Source: Acidobacteriota bacterium (GTDB taxonomy: Bacteria > Acidobacteriota > Thermoanaerobaculia > Multivoradales > JAHEKO01). Taken from it: a DNA stretch of 33,571 nucleotides. The stretch is taken from NCBI GenBank assembly GCA_029862975.1, contig JAOTWP010000035.1, positions 1 through 33,571 of the forward strand, written 5' to 3'. A model generated the notes under the pieces. The model had not been told where the DNA came from. It worked only from the letters and a program-made list of their open reading frames with translations, and ran no database searches. This document shows positions 1-8,051 of the stretch, in pieces (position 1 is the stretch's first letter; every line of letters begins with the position of its first letter). Position numbers and translations under genes: made by a program.

Positions 1-1424
1 GGGAGGACCTCGAGACGTTGACCGTCGTCCGCGATGACGCGCCGGCCCTCGATCCCCTCGAAGTGCAGTGCCGGCCGCTCCTGCCCTCCGGAGCGGGTCC
101 CACCCGGGAGGGCCAGCAGGCGCTCGACAACGGGCCGGACGGCCGGCGCCGCGAGGACGGTGGCGCCGGCGGCTACGAACGCCGCGACTCCTCCCACGTG
201 GTCCTCGTGAGCATGGGTGAGAATCAGATAGCGGAGTGGACGGTCGGGGAATGCCCGGGTGACGGCCTCCACCAGGCGCTCCGAGTGCCAGCCGAAGAAG
301 GGGGCCGGGTCGGTCTCCTCGGCCGGGATCTTGCCCAGCATCGGGAAGCTCGCCGGCGCGTCGACCGCTACCACGAACTCTTCGAACGCCACCACCAGCG
401 GCGCGAATCCGCTCCGCACCCCGGGGACGCGAAACACGTTCGGGAAGACCTCTTCCAGCTCGAGTGACGGAGCCTGTCCGGCCTCGGTCTCGTCGGGTCG
501 CTGCTCGGGGATCTGACGGTACCCGCCCGGGGCGGTGAACCTCTCGAGGCCGCCGGAGCTCACGGACCGTACCGTCATGTCGGTGTGGGGGCGTGCGCCG
601 ACCGTCGACCCGTATCGGAAAGGGAAGAGGCCGAGACCCTCGACCGGCCGGTAGTCGTCGAACCACCAGGTGACCTCCGTATCGCCCTTGGCGGAGAGGT
701 GGGCGACGTAGGTCAAGCGCCGGAGCAGCCCGCGCTCGGCATCGATCCCGACGCCGAGCAGGGTGCCGTCGGGCAGCGCCGCCTGAACGCGCACCACGGC
801 CGAGTCCTCCGCGATCAGACGCAGCTGCGGTGCGCGGTCGACGAGCTCGGCAAGCGCAAGGTGTGGGATTCGACGCTCGAGCCGGCGGCGCTCTTCGACG
901 AATCGAGGGGAGCGAGCCGGGATCGACAGCGGCGGGTCGTGCACGACATAGAGTCGCTCATCCGGCCCCAGGTAGGCCTCGCGGAAGGCCTCGAAGGTGC
1001 CGTCGTAGCGCTCTTCGCGGTACTCCCGGGCGATTCTGCCGGCGGCCGGGTCGACGACGAACAGCTCTTCGTAGGGGCCCGGGCTCGCACTCCCCACCGC
1101 GAAGCCCTGGCCCTCTGCGCTCTTGTCGAGGGTGCCGGTGGCCGTGACCTCGAAAGGCCCGAACCTCGCCAGGGTCTCCGGAGCACCCATGGTGGTCAGG
1201 GCCCGCTCCACCCAGGAGAGGGCCCGTGCGGCGGACTCGGCCTCGCTGAGCTCGCTCAGCGATCCGCCGATCTCGATCGTGCGTGGCGGGAACCGCTCCC
1301 GAGCGCCGAGCGGCGCCTCGCTCGCGGGTCTCGCCCAACAAGCCGGGCATGCCAAGAACAGGGTCGCCACGGCCGCCAGACCGCGGGGCAGGACGGAGCT
1401 CCGGCGTGTCCATTCACTCTTCAT
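1..1424 (-). CDS. secreted metallo-beta-lactamase-fold hydrolase, C-terminus beyond window
   Basis: A continuous minus-strand frame runs from ATG at 1424 to the window edge: 474 codons without a stop. The N-terminus is signal-like: a short basic start, then a hydrophobic stretch (about residues 14-30) ending in a Cys-containing segment, so Sec export or lipidation is likely. Residues about 35-370 form a long extracytoplasmic region I do not recognise; parts look like the LolA-type beta fold that sometimes precedes MBL domains (inference). From about residue 365 an MBL domain begins; THAHEDHVGG at residues 403-412 supplies the metal ligands H404, H406, D408 and H409. The remaining MBL motifs lie outside the window. 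Substrate unknown. Open frames on the opposite strand here are Arg/Pro-rich shadows. Confidence 0.85.
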   Translation of the reverse strand, partial: MKSEWTRRSSVLPRGLAAVATLFLACPACWARPASEAPLGARERFPPRTIEIGGSLSELSEAESAARALSWVERALTTMGAPETLARFGPFEVTATGTLDKSAEGQGFAVGSASPGPYEELFVVDPAAGRIAREYREERYDGTFEAFREAYLGPDERLYVVHDPPLSIPARSPRFVEERRRLERRIPHLALAELVDRAPQLRLIAEDSAVVRVQAALPDGTLLGVGIDAERGLLRRLTYVAHLSAKGDTEVTWWFDDYRPVEGLGLFPFRYGSTVGARPHTDMTVRSVSSGGLERFTAPGGYRQIPEQRPDETEAGQAPSLELEEVFPNVFRVPGVRSGFAPLVVAFEEFVVAVDAPASFPMLGKIPAEETDPAPFFGWHSERLVEAVTRAFPDRPLRYLILTHAHEDHVGGVAAFVAAGATVLAAPAVRPVVERLLALPGGTRSGGQERPALHFEGIEGRRVIADDGQRLEVL

Positions 1425-1615
1425 CCGCGAGCGATGATCTCAGAAACTCGGGGCGGAGCGGTCTTGGTGCCGGTGGGATAGACTGCCGTCAGCGTTCTGC
1501 AATCAATCCAACAAACGCTGGAGCCGGCTGCGCGAAGTCGGCCGGGCTGCGCTGCCGACGAGCGGGGATCGGCGGAGGCGGCCGACTCGTAAATCCATGC
1601 CGAGGAGGAGAGAAG

Positions 1616-2050
1616 ATGCTCAGAAAGAAGGGTCTCTGGTGGACAGTTGGCGTGGCCGCGATCGTCCTGGCGCTGGTGACGCTGGCGATGCCGACGGGCA
1701 GCGCGGCGGACAAGCACGAGCCGATGGGGAATCACTACAAGTGCTACCAAGTGCTCGACTGGACGGAGTACGAGCCGAGGAAGGTGGAGCTCACGGACCA
1801 GTTTGGCCAGTCGGTCGCCAGGGTCCTGGAGCCGAGGTCGTTGTGCAACCCCGTGGACAAGAACGGTGAGGGAATCGCCGACAAGGCAAGCCACCTGGTC
1901 TGCTACGCGATCCAGGACGACCCTCAGGGCTCGACCGAGCGCGTCAAGGAAGTGGAGATCGCGAACCAGTTCCAACAGGGCCCGCTCTGGGTCGGCTCGG
2001 CGGACATGCTCTGCTTGCCGTCCGCCAAGTCCTACCAACCGCGCGGTTGA
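1616..2050 (+). CDS. small secreted protein with duplicated Cys motif (DUF7450-like)
   Basis: A 144-residue protein. The ATG at 1616 is preceded by a strong GAGGAGGAG ribosome site and encodes a clear signal peptide (MLRKKG, a hydrophobic core to about residue 30, then a GSAA cleavage area). The mature part has two related halves, each a Cys-Tyr start, a Val-rich strand with D/N-QF, and an LC-x-P end: HYKCYQ...DQFG...LCNP, then LVCYAI...NQFQ...LCLP. This pattern resembles the DUF7450 repeats found in secreted proteins of myxobacteria and acidobacteria; the family name is from memory. The four cysteines probably pair outside the cytoplasm. Function unknown. It is divergent from the MBL gene, with 191 bp between the starts. 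Confidence 0.8.
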   Translation: MLRKKGLWWTVGVAAIVLALVTLAMPTGSAADKHEPMGNHYKCYQVLDWTEYEPRKVELTDQFGQSVARVLEPRSLCNPVDKNGEGIADKASHLVCYAIQDDPQGSTERVKEVEIANQFQQGPLWVGSADMLCLPSAKSYQPRG

Positions 2051-2087
2051 GGGCGACCTCGTCGCCGAACGGACGACTCGGGACCAC

Positions 2088-2103
2088 CGGAGCTCGAGCT
2101 CCG
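2088..2103. repeat. 16-bp perfect palindrome
   Basis: CGGAGCTCGAGCTCCG is a perfect 16-bp palindrome 38 bp after the stop of the small secreted protein and about 205 bp before the TIR-like gene. It could be a terminator stem (no T-run follows) or a protein-binding site. In DNA this GC-rich, chance is also possible. Confidence 0.3.
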
Positions 2104-2309
2104 CCCGCGCCTCAATACCAGGAGCAAGCCGAGCTCATCACGGATAGGGAGTGCCTGGGCCGCCTCGCCGTCGGCCGCTGCCTCACACGCGACCCGACGA
2201 CGTCGAGCTCTCGAGACGTGGGAGTCGGGACCTGCGGTGCCGGGCCTGCAGGATGCGCTCCCGGCCGATACACTTGGAAGATGGCCCCGGCGATCTACGG
2301 TCCCGGAGA

Positions 2310-3020
2310 ATGAGGATCTTCGTCGCCTACCACTTCGATCAGGACGTCGAGCGCGAGCCCGGCGAGCCCTCGAACCAGGATCTGGCCGGCATGGTCAAGG
2401 ACCTGATCGAGAGTCACGGCATGACCGCGGTGTCCGGAGAGCACGTCGGCGGCGGCCAGCTGGAGGGCGCGATCCGGAGGGAGATCGCCGCCTCCGACGG
2501 CCTCGTGGCGCTGTGCACCGCCGATCAGAAGATCGACGGCGGAGGCGCTCGCGCCACCAAGTGGGTCGAGGACGAGCTCGGCACGGCGAGGGCCGCGAAG
2601 AAGCCGTGCATCGGGCTGTTCGAGGCACCGGTGGCCAATGACGGCCTGTACGAGGGCTACGAGTACGCGCCGCTCGAGCGTCGCGAGCCCGTTTCCGCCC
2701 TCATCAAGCTCTCGCACACGCTGACCCGGTGGAAGACCAGCACCGCCCGCTTCCAGGTGCTGCCGGCCGAGATCGCCGAGCTGGCCGGCGATCCCGACGT
2801 CGAGATCGAGTGCCACTATCAGCTGTGGTCCAAGGGCGTGCCTGGAGAGTGGCTTCGGGTCCACCTGGAGCCGGGACAGCGCGGCACCTTCGCGACCGTC
2901 GACGTCGGCGGCCCCGACGACGGGGTTCGGTTCAAGGTCCGATACGACGGCGAGCTGTGGGCGACGAAGGTGACCTCCCAGGGGACCCAAGTCGTCTTCA
3001 AACGCCACGGGAAGAGGTGA
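2310..3020 (+). CDS. TIR-like domain protein with C-terminal beta domain
   Basis: A 236-residue protein with no signal or membrane segment. Residues 1-105 have the TIR-type order: strand MRIFVAYHF, a helix, a GEHVGGGQLEGAIRREI segment (BB-loop/helix equivalent), strand GLVALCTA, and the helix TKWVEDELGTA. W85-x3-E89 matches the position of the catalytic Glu of NAD-hydrolysing TIRs. Residues about 130-236 look like a small beta-sandwich (ECHYQLWSKG, VRFKVRYDGELWATKV) of unknown role. The ATG was chosen because TIR strand A starts at residue 2, but the GGAG just upstream is only 1 nt away, so an earlier start is possible. The next gene begins 3 nt after the stop, indicating an operon. NADase or signalling activity is family inference. 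Confidence 0.75.
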   Translation: MRIFVAYHFDQDVEREPGEPSNQDLAGMVKDLIESHGMTAVSGEHVGGGQLEGAIRREIAASDGLVALCTADQKIDGGGARATKWVEDELGTARAAKKPCIGLFEAPVANDGLYEGYEYAPLERREPVSALIKLSHTLTRWKTSTARFQVLPAEIAELAGDPDVEIECHYQLWSKGVPGEWLRVHLEPGQRGTFATVDVGGPDDGVRFKVRYDGELWATKVTSQGTQVVFKRHGKR

Positions 3021-3023
3021 TCG

Positions 3024-4163
3024 ATGGCGCTGTTCTCTCTGGAAGTGCTCAAGGCCAAGGGAGGCGACTGCTTCCTTCTGCACTTCGGCAGGCCGGAAGA
3101 TCCCAGGCTGATGCTCATCGACGGCGGGCCGGAAATCGCCTACCGGAGCGGCCTGGCCCAGCGTCTCCGCCAGCTGCGCGAGGACCGGGAGCTCGACACC
3201 CTCGTGCTCGAGCTCGCCGTCGTAGCGCACGCCGACAGCCAGCACATGGGAGGGATCGTCCAGTTGTTGCGCGACTTGGCGGACGAGCGGGCGCGGGCGG
3301 AGGTCGAGATCCGCGAGCTGTGGCACAACAGCCTCGATGCCCTCTTCGACAACTTCGCGGGAGCACTGCTCGAATCGGCCGCGGCCGAGGTGGGCGACGC
3401 CGCGATCGGGCTCGAGGTCCCCTCCGCCGGGCTCAGCCGCGAGGCGTCCACGGTTCTGGCCAGCGTCGGCGAAGCACGGAGCCTGGCACGGCTCGCCGAG
3501 CGGCTGGCGCTCCCGCTCAACCGCCGGCTCGGCGTTCTGACCAGCGACCTCGGAACCGTGGCGCTCGGCGGCGGCCTCGAGCTGACGGTCCTCTCCCCGG
3601 ATCCCGAGCTCAAGAAGGATCTGACCGCGACGTGGGAGCGGGAGCTCGAGCGGCTGTCGAGCGACCTCGACGTCGCCGGCGGCGCCGCCGCCTACGCCGA
3701 CGCCTCCGCCTACCGGCTGGCGAGCCTGGTCCTGGTCGCCCAGTCGGCGGGCCGGCGAATGCTGCTGCCGGGTGACGCCCGGAGCGACGACATCCTCGCC
3801 GGGCTCGCTCGAGCAGGCCTCCTCGCCGACGGCAAGCTGCACGTCGACCTGCTGAAGCTGCCCGGCCACGGGAGCGACCGCAACGTGAACGCCGACTTCT
3901 TCGCCGCGGTCACCGCCGATCACTACGTCGTGTCCGCCGACGGCCGCCACGGCAACCCCGATCCCTCCGTCTTCGCGATGATCCGCGCCGCGCGGCCGCG
4001 GGAGCCCTACACCGTCTGGCTGACCTACCCGCCGGAGCACCTCGAGAGCGCGTCCCCCACCGGCGCCGAGCTGCGGAGGGTGCTGCGGCGGGAGACCGTC
4101 CGCCACATTGCCGAGGACGAGATCTCCATCGTGATCGATCTGGACGAGCCCGTTCTCGGCTAG
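3024..4163 (+). CDS. ComEC-type metallo-beta-lactamase-fold protein paired with TIR-like gene
   Basis: A 379-residue cytoplasmic protein; the AGGTGA formed by the end of the upstream gene acts as ribosome site. The N-terminus (EVLKAKGGDCFLLHFG, then MLIDGGP at 30-36) is typical of ComEC/Rec2-like MBL proteins. The metal motif reads H69-A-D71-S-Q73-H74, where the family normally has HxDxDH, so the second Asp is replaced by Gln. Later motifs are LLLPGDA (D251) and PGHGSDRN (280-287), where relatives usually have PHHGS; VVSADGRHGNPDP follows. One zinc site therefore looks altered and activity may be reduced or different. Proteins of this type occur beside TIR-like and protease genes in predicted conflict systems; the 3-nt spacing supports a shared role. 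Substrate unknown. Confidence 0.8.
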   Translation: MALFSLEVLKAKGGDCFLLHFGRPEDPRLMLIDGGPEIAYRSGLAQRLRQLREDRELDTLVLELAVVAHADSQHMGGIVQLLRDLADERARAEVEIRELWHNSLDALFDNFAGALLESAAAEVGDAAIGLEVPSAGLSREASTVLASVGEARSLARLAERLALPLNRRLGVLTSDLGTVALGGGLELTVLSPDPELKKDLTATWERELERLSSDLDVAGGAAAYADASAYRLASLVLVAQSAGRRMLLPGDARSDDILAGLARAGLLADGKLHVDLLKLPGHGSDRNVNADFFAAVTADHYVVSADGRHGNPDPSVFAMIRAARPREPYTVWLTYPPEHLESASPTGAELRRVLRRETVRHIAEDEISIVIDLDEPVLG

Positions 4164-4244
4164 GCGGCCGCTCGTCTCCTCGCCCGCCCGCCGGAGCGCG
4201 GGCCGGAGCGGCGTCCAGAGGGCGGGTCCGCTAGACTGGGCGCG

Positions 4245-4445
4245 GTGGCCGGGATCTTCAAGCTCGCAGGCCTCGTCGCGTTCGCCCTCGGCTTCTGGCT
4301 GGCGCGCTCGGCTCGCGAGAGCGAGGGGCTGGGAGGGGCAGCGCTCTTCCTGCTGGGGCTGGCCTTCTGCGCCGGCGGCCTCTACCTGATCTTCATCGAG
4401 GACGGGCAGGGCCTCGCCCGGTGGATGCCGTTCCTGCGGCCCTGA
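4245..4445 (+). CDS. small two-helix membrane protein
   Basis: A 66-residue protein from GTG at 4245. Two hydrophobic segments (about residues 6-20 and 30-51) are separated by a charged turn, RSARESEG, and followed by a short polar tail. No family recognised. The stop is 9 nt before the start of the following lipoprotein gene, so the two are probably co-transcribed. There is no strong Shine-Dalgarno site before the GTG, which makes the exact start less certain. Confidence 0.6.
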   Translation: MAGIFKLAGLVAFALGFWLARSARESEGLGGAALFLLGLAFCAGGLYLIFIEDGQGLARWMPFLRP

Positions 4446-4454
4446 GACGGTGCC

Positions 4455-5570
4455 GTGCGCTTGCTACGAGACGAGATCGGTGGGAAGCGCCTCCGTGGCG
4501 CCTTGCGGCTCCTGCCGGCCGCGGCGGCGCTGCTGACGGCGGCCTGCGGCGAGCCGGCCATCGAGGAGACGCTGCACCTCACGCTGCACGGTGACGGCAG
4601 CTCCCAGGTCGAGTTCCGAGTCGTGTTCCCCGAGGACCTCACTGGAGCCGACGAGGAGACCGCCGACGCGATCGCCGACCTGCGGCGGTCGTATCTCGAG
4701 GGCTGGGACCCCTGGGCGCGACGGTTCGAGGAGGGCGGCGGCGCCGGCGAGACCCTCCATTGGGAACGGGTGGGGGGCGAGCTGCGAAGCCTGACCCGCA
4801 CGGCGCGGTTCGAGGACCCCGGCTCCCTCGCCGCCTTCTTCCTCGACACCGACCTCGCCGTCCGGTTCGATCCGGACGCGGCCGAGAGCGAGCTCGCGAT
4901 CTTCCCCGGGACGCCGAGCCGCGCGACCGCCGAGCAGGAGAAGCGCCTCGAGGAGCTTCTCGGGACGTGGAGCACCGCCGTCGTGGCCTATCTGGCCGAG
5001 GTGGCCGATCTCTACGCCTACCTGGGCGCCGACGACGCGCGGGCGGAGTCGGTCTTCCGGGCGATCTTCGAGGAGGAGGACGCCGGAATCGACGGCGCCG
5101 AAGAGGCACGCCTCGATCGCCTGATCGAGGCCTTCCTGCGAGTGCAGGAAGCGGGCGGACAAGAGGCGGCCGACGGGCAGAGTCTCGAGCGCCTGGCGAG
5201 GCTGGTGTACGACCCCTTCCCGGCGCGGCTCTCCGTGTCGATCGAGGGCCGTCTCCTCGCCGTCGAGGGCTTCGTCGCGACGTCCGACGGGGACCTCGAG
5301 GTGCCGGTCCTGGGCCTCGAGCAGGCCGTCCTCACCCTCGAGGAGCGCTGGGTCAGGCCGCCGCTCCTGACGACCTACGAGCGCCTGCAGCGCCTGGGAG
5401 ACGAAGCGGACTTCGACGTCGCCGCGTTCGCCCGTTTGCCGCGCTCGATCGCCGACCTGCCGACGGCCAAGGAGGTCTCCGCCGCCGTCGAGGAGGCGCT
5501 GGAGCCGGCGCCCGAGTACCGCGTCCGCTGGCGGCCGGCGGCGACGCAGGACGCGCCGCGCTCAGGCTGA
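4455..5570 (+). CDS. putative lipoprotein of unknown function
   Basis: A 371-residue protein from GTG at 4455. The N-terminus is basic, then hydrophobic (residues about 16-30), ending in LLTAAC with Cys31. This is a lipobox-like site, although Thr at -3 is not canonical. The mature protein is acidic and alternates beta-type segments (TLHLTLHGDGSSQVEFRVV; RLSVSIEGRLLAVEGFV) with a long charged helical centre (about residues 155-255). I do not recognise the family. It follows the small membrane protein by 9 nt and precedes the TIR/solute-binding gene by 153 bp, so it could be an envelope partner of that protein. This is context only. Confidence 0.7.
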   Translation: MRLLRDEIGGKRLRGALRLLPAAAALLTAACGEPAIEETLHLTLHGDGSSQVEFRVVFPEDLTGADEETADAIADLRRSYLEGWDPWARRFEEGGGAGETLHWERVGGELRSLTRTARFEDPGSLAAFFLDTDLAVRFDPDAAESELAIFPGTPSRATAEQEKRLEELLGTWSTAVVAYLAEVADLYAYLGADDARAESVFRAIFEEEDAGIDGAEEARLDRLIEAFLRVQEAGGQEAADGQSLERLARLVYDPFPARLSVSIEGRLLAVEGFVATSDGDLEVPVLGLEQAVLTLEERWVRPPLLTTYERLQRLGDEADFDVAAFARLPRSIADLPTAKEVSAAVEEALEPAPEYRVRWRPAATQDAPRSG

Positions 5571-5723
5571 GGATCTCATCTCGCAGCCCGAGCGAAGCGC
5601 GGCCGGGCCTCGCGAAGGCTCTCGCGATCCGTGACCTCCTCGAGCGGCCGCAGGCCGCGGTGCCGGCACATTCCTGTAACAAGCGAACCGGTTGCAGCGC
5701 CTGCATCACGGGAGAGGTTCCTC

Positions 5724-8051
5724 ATGGCGCAGATCTTCTTCAGCTACAAGAGCTCCGACGAGAACCGGATCCGCCCGTTGGTCCAGCTCCTGGAGGACCA
5801 GGGATGGTCCGTGTGGTGGGACCATCAGATCCCGCCCGGCAAGACCTTCGACGAGGTCATCGAGAAGGAGATCAAGGAGGCCGCCTGCCTGGTGGTGGTG
5901 TGGTCGCGAGACTCGGTGCACTCGAGTTGGGTCAAGACCGAGGCCGCGGAAGGGGCCAAACGCGACATCCTGGTACCGGTCCTGATCGATGACGTGGAAC
6001 CGCCGTTCGAGTTTCGCCGGGTACAGGCGGCCAAGCTGCTCCAACTCGACGCCGCCACCGCGGACGACCCGGAGCTCCGCAATCTCCTCGCTTCGGTGGC
6101 GAAGATCCTCGAGGAAGCGGACCGCCGCGAGCAGGGTCAACCGGCCATCCCCACCCCGACGCCGATCGCAAGAGAACGGCCCGAGGAGGGCGAGGCCGTC
6201 GCCACCGGCGCCCCGAGCGTGGAACGCCCCGTGCCCCCGCCGCCGAGGCGGGTCGGGGTCTACGCGACGGCAGGCCTCGGCGTGCTCCTGGTCGCCCTCT
6301 GCTACGGCGGCTATCGCTTTCTCGCAGGCGAGGCTCGTCAGCCGCAGCTCCAGCCGCCTACCGGCGGCCAGATGAGCTTCATCGGCGTCGACGCCGGCCC
6401 GGACTACGCGGCGGCCGACCGCAAGCTGGCGGACTATCTGCGAGAAGAGGTCGCGAGCACCCCGCCGCTGACGTTCAGCCAGGATCTCTACAGTTACGAG
6501 AGCGTCGTCGACAAGCTGGCGGACTGGAAACGGAAGGACGGGCCCTTCCTGGCCCGGACGACCCCCTACGTCTACGTGGCGGCGGAGATGCTGGGAGCCG
6601 AGCTGGAGGTGCTGGCAACCTACCAAAGCAGGGCGACCCACGCCGCCACCTATCGATCCTATTTCGTCGTACAGCGCGCGGCCTTCCCCCACGGCCCGCC
6701 CACGCTCGAGGATCTGGTGCCCTTCCTCAGGGAGACCCGCCGGACGTTCATCTACCACGACCGCTTCAGCACTTCGAGCTACTTCCTGCCCTCGCTGTTC
6801 TTCCGCGAGCACAAGATCTTCCACATGGACCGCTCCAGCGGACCGCTGATCGCGATCGCCGCTCGCCAGATTCCCGAGCGCAGCAGCACCGAACTGGTCA
6901 GGGAGGTCGGCCGGGGAACGGCCGACCTGGCGGCGGTGTGGGATGGCACCAAGGTGAAGTTCGAGCAGGGCGATCCGGCCGACGCCGAGCTCGCGGCCAA
7001 GGTGTACTTCATCGCCATCGACACCCCGCTCCCCAACGACCTCCTGGTCTGCTCGTCGTTCCTGGCTTCCGAGCTGAAGGAGGAGATCCGGCGGGTCATC
7101 CGGGCCATGGCGGAGCGCGGCCGGGCCAGCCCGGCGGGCGGACCGTGGCCGATCGACATCGACGATTTCCTGTGGTGGGACGACCTCGCCCAGGCGACGG
7201 CCGCCCGCGGGGCCCTCGCCGAGCTGCGCCAGCGGTCGGCGCCGGGGCCTCCCGCTCCGGTCACCGTGGACGTCCAGCAGGCCGACACCGCCGGCGGCCT
7301 CGTGCCCGACAGCTACCTCGAGGCCGCACGACAGGCCATCGAGCGGTCGGGGTCCGAGTTCGTCGTGTACGACCCCGAGTATCACCAGCGCGCGGACTTC
7401 ATCTGGAGGCTGTCGCGCGCCCACGACGGCGCCATCCTGCTGACAAGCCGGATCAAGGGCCTCTCCGAGGATGAAGGGACCGGCCGGGCCGACTCCGTCC
7501 AGCCGCAGGAGCAGTTGATCAGTTTCGCCGACGAGGCCGAGCTGGCCGGTCGAATCGGGGCGTTTATTCAATCGCGCATCCACCGCCTCCGCTATCTCTG
7601 GCCGTACGAGACCCAGCGGCCGACCCTGATCCGAGACGTCGGCTTCGGGCTCCGGCCCGGGACCCAGGTCACCGCCCAGGAGATCGCCTGGAAGGACCCC
7701 GATCGCAACCTGGTCGAGCAGGGCGCCGACTTCGACGCCACCGTCGCCGCCTTCGACGCCCACAAGATCACGCTCAAGACCGAGGATTTCTCGCTGGCCA
7801 CCGGCGGCTTCGAGCCCGATCCGCTGAGCAACCGCTCTTACCGGGTCGTCCTCGCGCGCGATGATCGACGGAGCGTGACCCTGGTGGCGCTGAGCTACCT
7901 GTTCACGGCCCTGCTGGTCGTGGCCGCGGCGGCGGCGGTGATGGAGCTTCGCCGCAGTCGCCGCAAGCGCTCGGCAGGCACGCCGTCCGCGCTCCGGCTC
8001 ATCGCGCCCGAATCCCCGCCGGCGCCCGTCAGGCTCGCGAAGGCCGGGTGA
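5724..8051 (+). CDS. TIR - transmembrane - PhnD-like solute-binding receptor protein
   Basis: A 775-residue protein; the ATG follows GGAGAGG and places TIR strand A (IFFSYKSSDENR) at residue 4. Residues 1-130 are a TIR domain with WSVWWDHQIPPGKTF and the motif W69VKTE73, whose Glu aligns with the catalytic residue of NADase TIRs. A Pro/Glu-rich linker leads to TM1 (about 177-197). Residues about 210-470 resemble a PhnD-type periplasmic binding protein: a second-lobe entry at FIYHDRFSTSSYF (342-354) and the late signature GTADLAAVWDG ending at G408. Residues about 515-715 form a second, unassigned domain. TM2 lies at about 718-740, followed by a short basic tail. Predicted topology is TIR inside and binding domain outside. 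Ligand unknown. The stop overlaps the start of the PAP2 gene (TGATG). Confidence 0.85.
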   Translation: MAQIFFSYKSSDENRIRPLVQLLEDQGWSVWWDHQIPPGKTFDEVIEKEIKEAACLVVVWSRDSVHSSWVKTEAAEGAKRDILVPVLIDDVEPPFEFRRVQAAKLLQLDAATADDPELRNLLASVAKILEEADRREQGQPAIPTPTPIARERPEEGEAVATGAPSVERPVPPPPRRVGVYATAGLGVLLVALCYGGYRFLAGEARQPQLQPPTGGQMSFIGVDAGPDYAAADRKLADYLREEVASTPPLTFSQDLYSYESVVDKLADWKRKDGPFLARTTPYVYVAAEMLGAELEVLATYQSRATHAATYRSYFVVQRAAFPHGPPTLEDLVPFLRETRRTFIYHDRFSTSSYFLPSLFFREHKIFHMDRSSGPLIAIAARQIPERSSTELVREVGRGTADLAAVWDGTKVKFEQGDPADAELAAKVYFIAIDTPLPNDLLVCSSFLASELKEEIRRVIRAMAERGRASPAGGPWPIDIDDFLWWDDLAQATAARGALAELRQRSAPGPPAPVTVDVQQADTAGGLVPDSYLEAARQAIERSGSEFVVYDPEYHQRADFIWRLSRAHDGAILLTSRIKGLSEDEGTGRADSVQPQEQLISFADEAELAGRIGAFIQSRIHRLRYLWPYETQRPTLIRDVGFGLRPGTQVTAQEIAWKDPDRNLVEQGADFDATVAAFDAHKITLKTEDFSLATGGFEPDPLSNRSYRVVLARDDRRSVTLVALSYLFTALLVVAAAAAVMELRRSRRKRSAGTPSALRLIAPESPPAPVRLAKAG

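Noticed and set aside
2295..4106. 603-codon open frame antisense to the TIR-like/MBL pair
   Set aside because: Compositional shadow: Gly/Arg/Glu-rich with no recognisable fold, while the plus strand encodes clear motifs.
5706..7763. Long minus-strand open frame opposite the TIR receptor
   Set aside because: A consequence of high GC and few stops; no domain, ribosome site or signal, and the plus-strand protein is clearly real.
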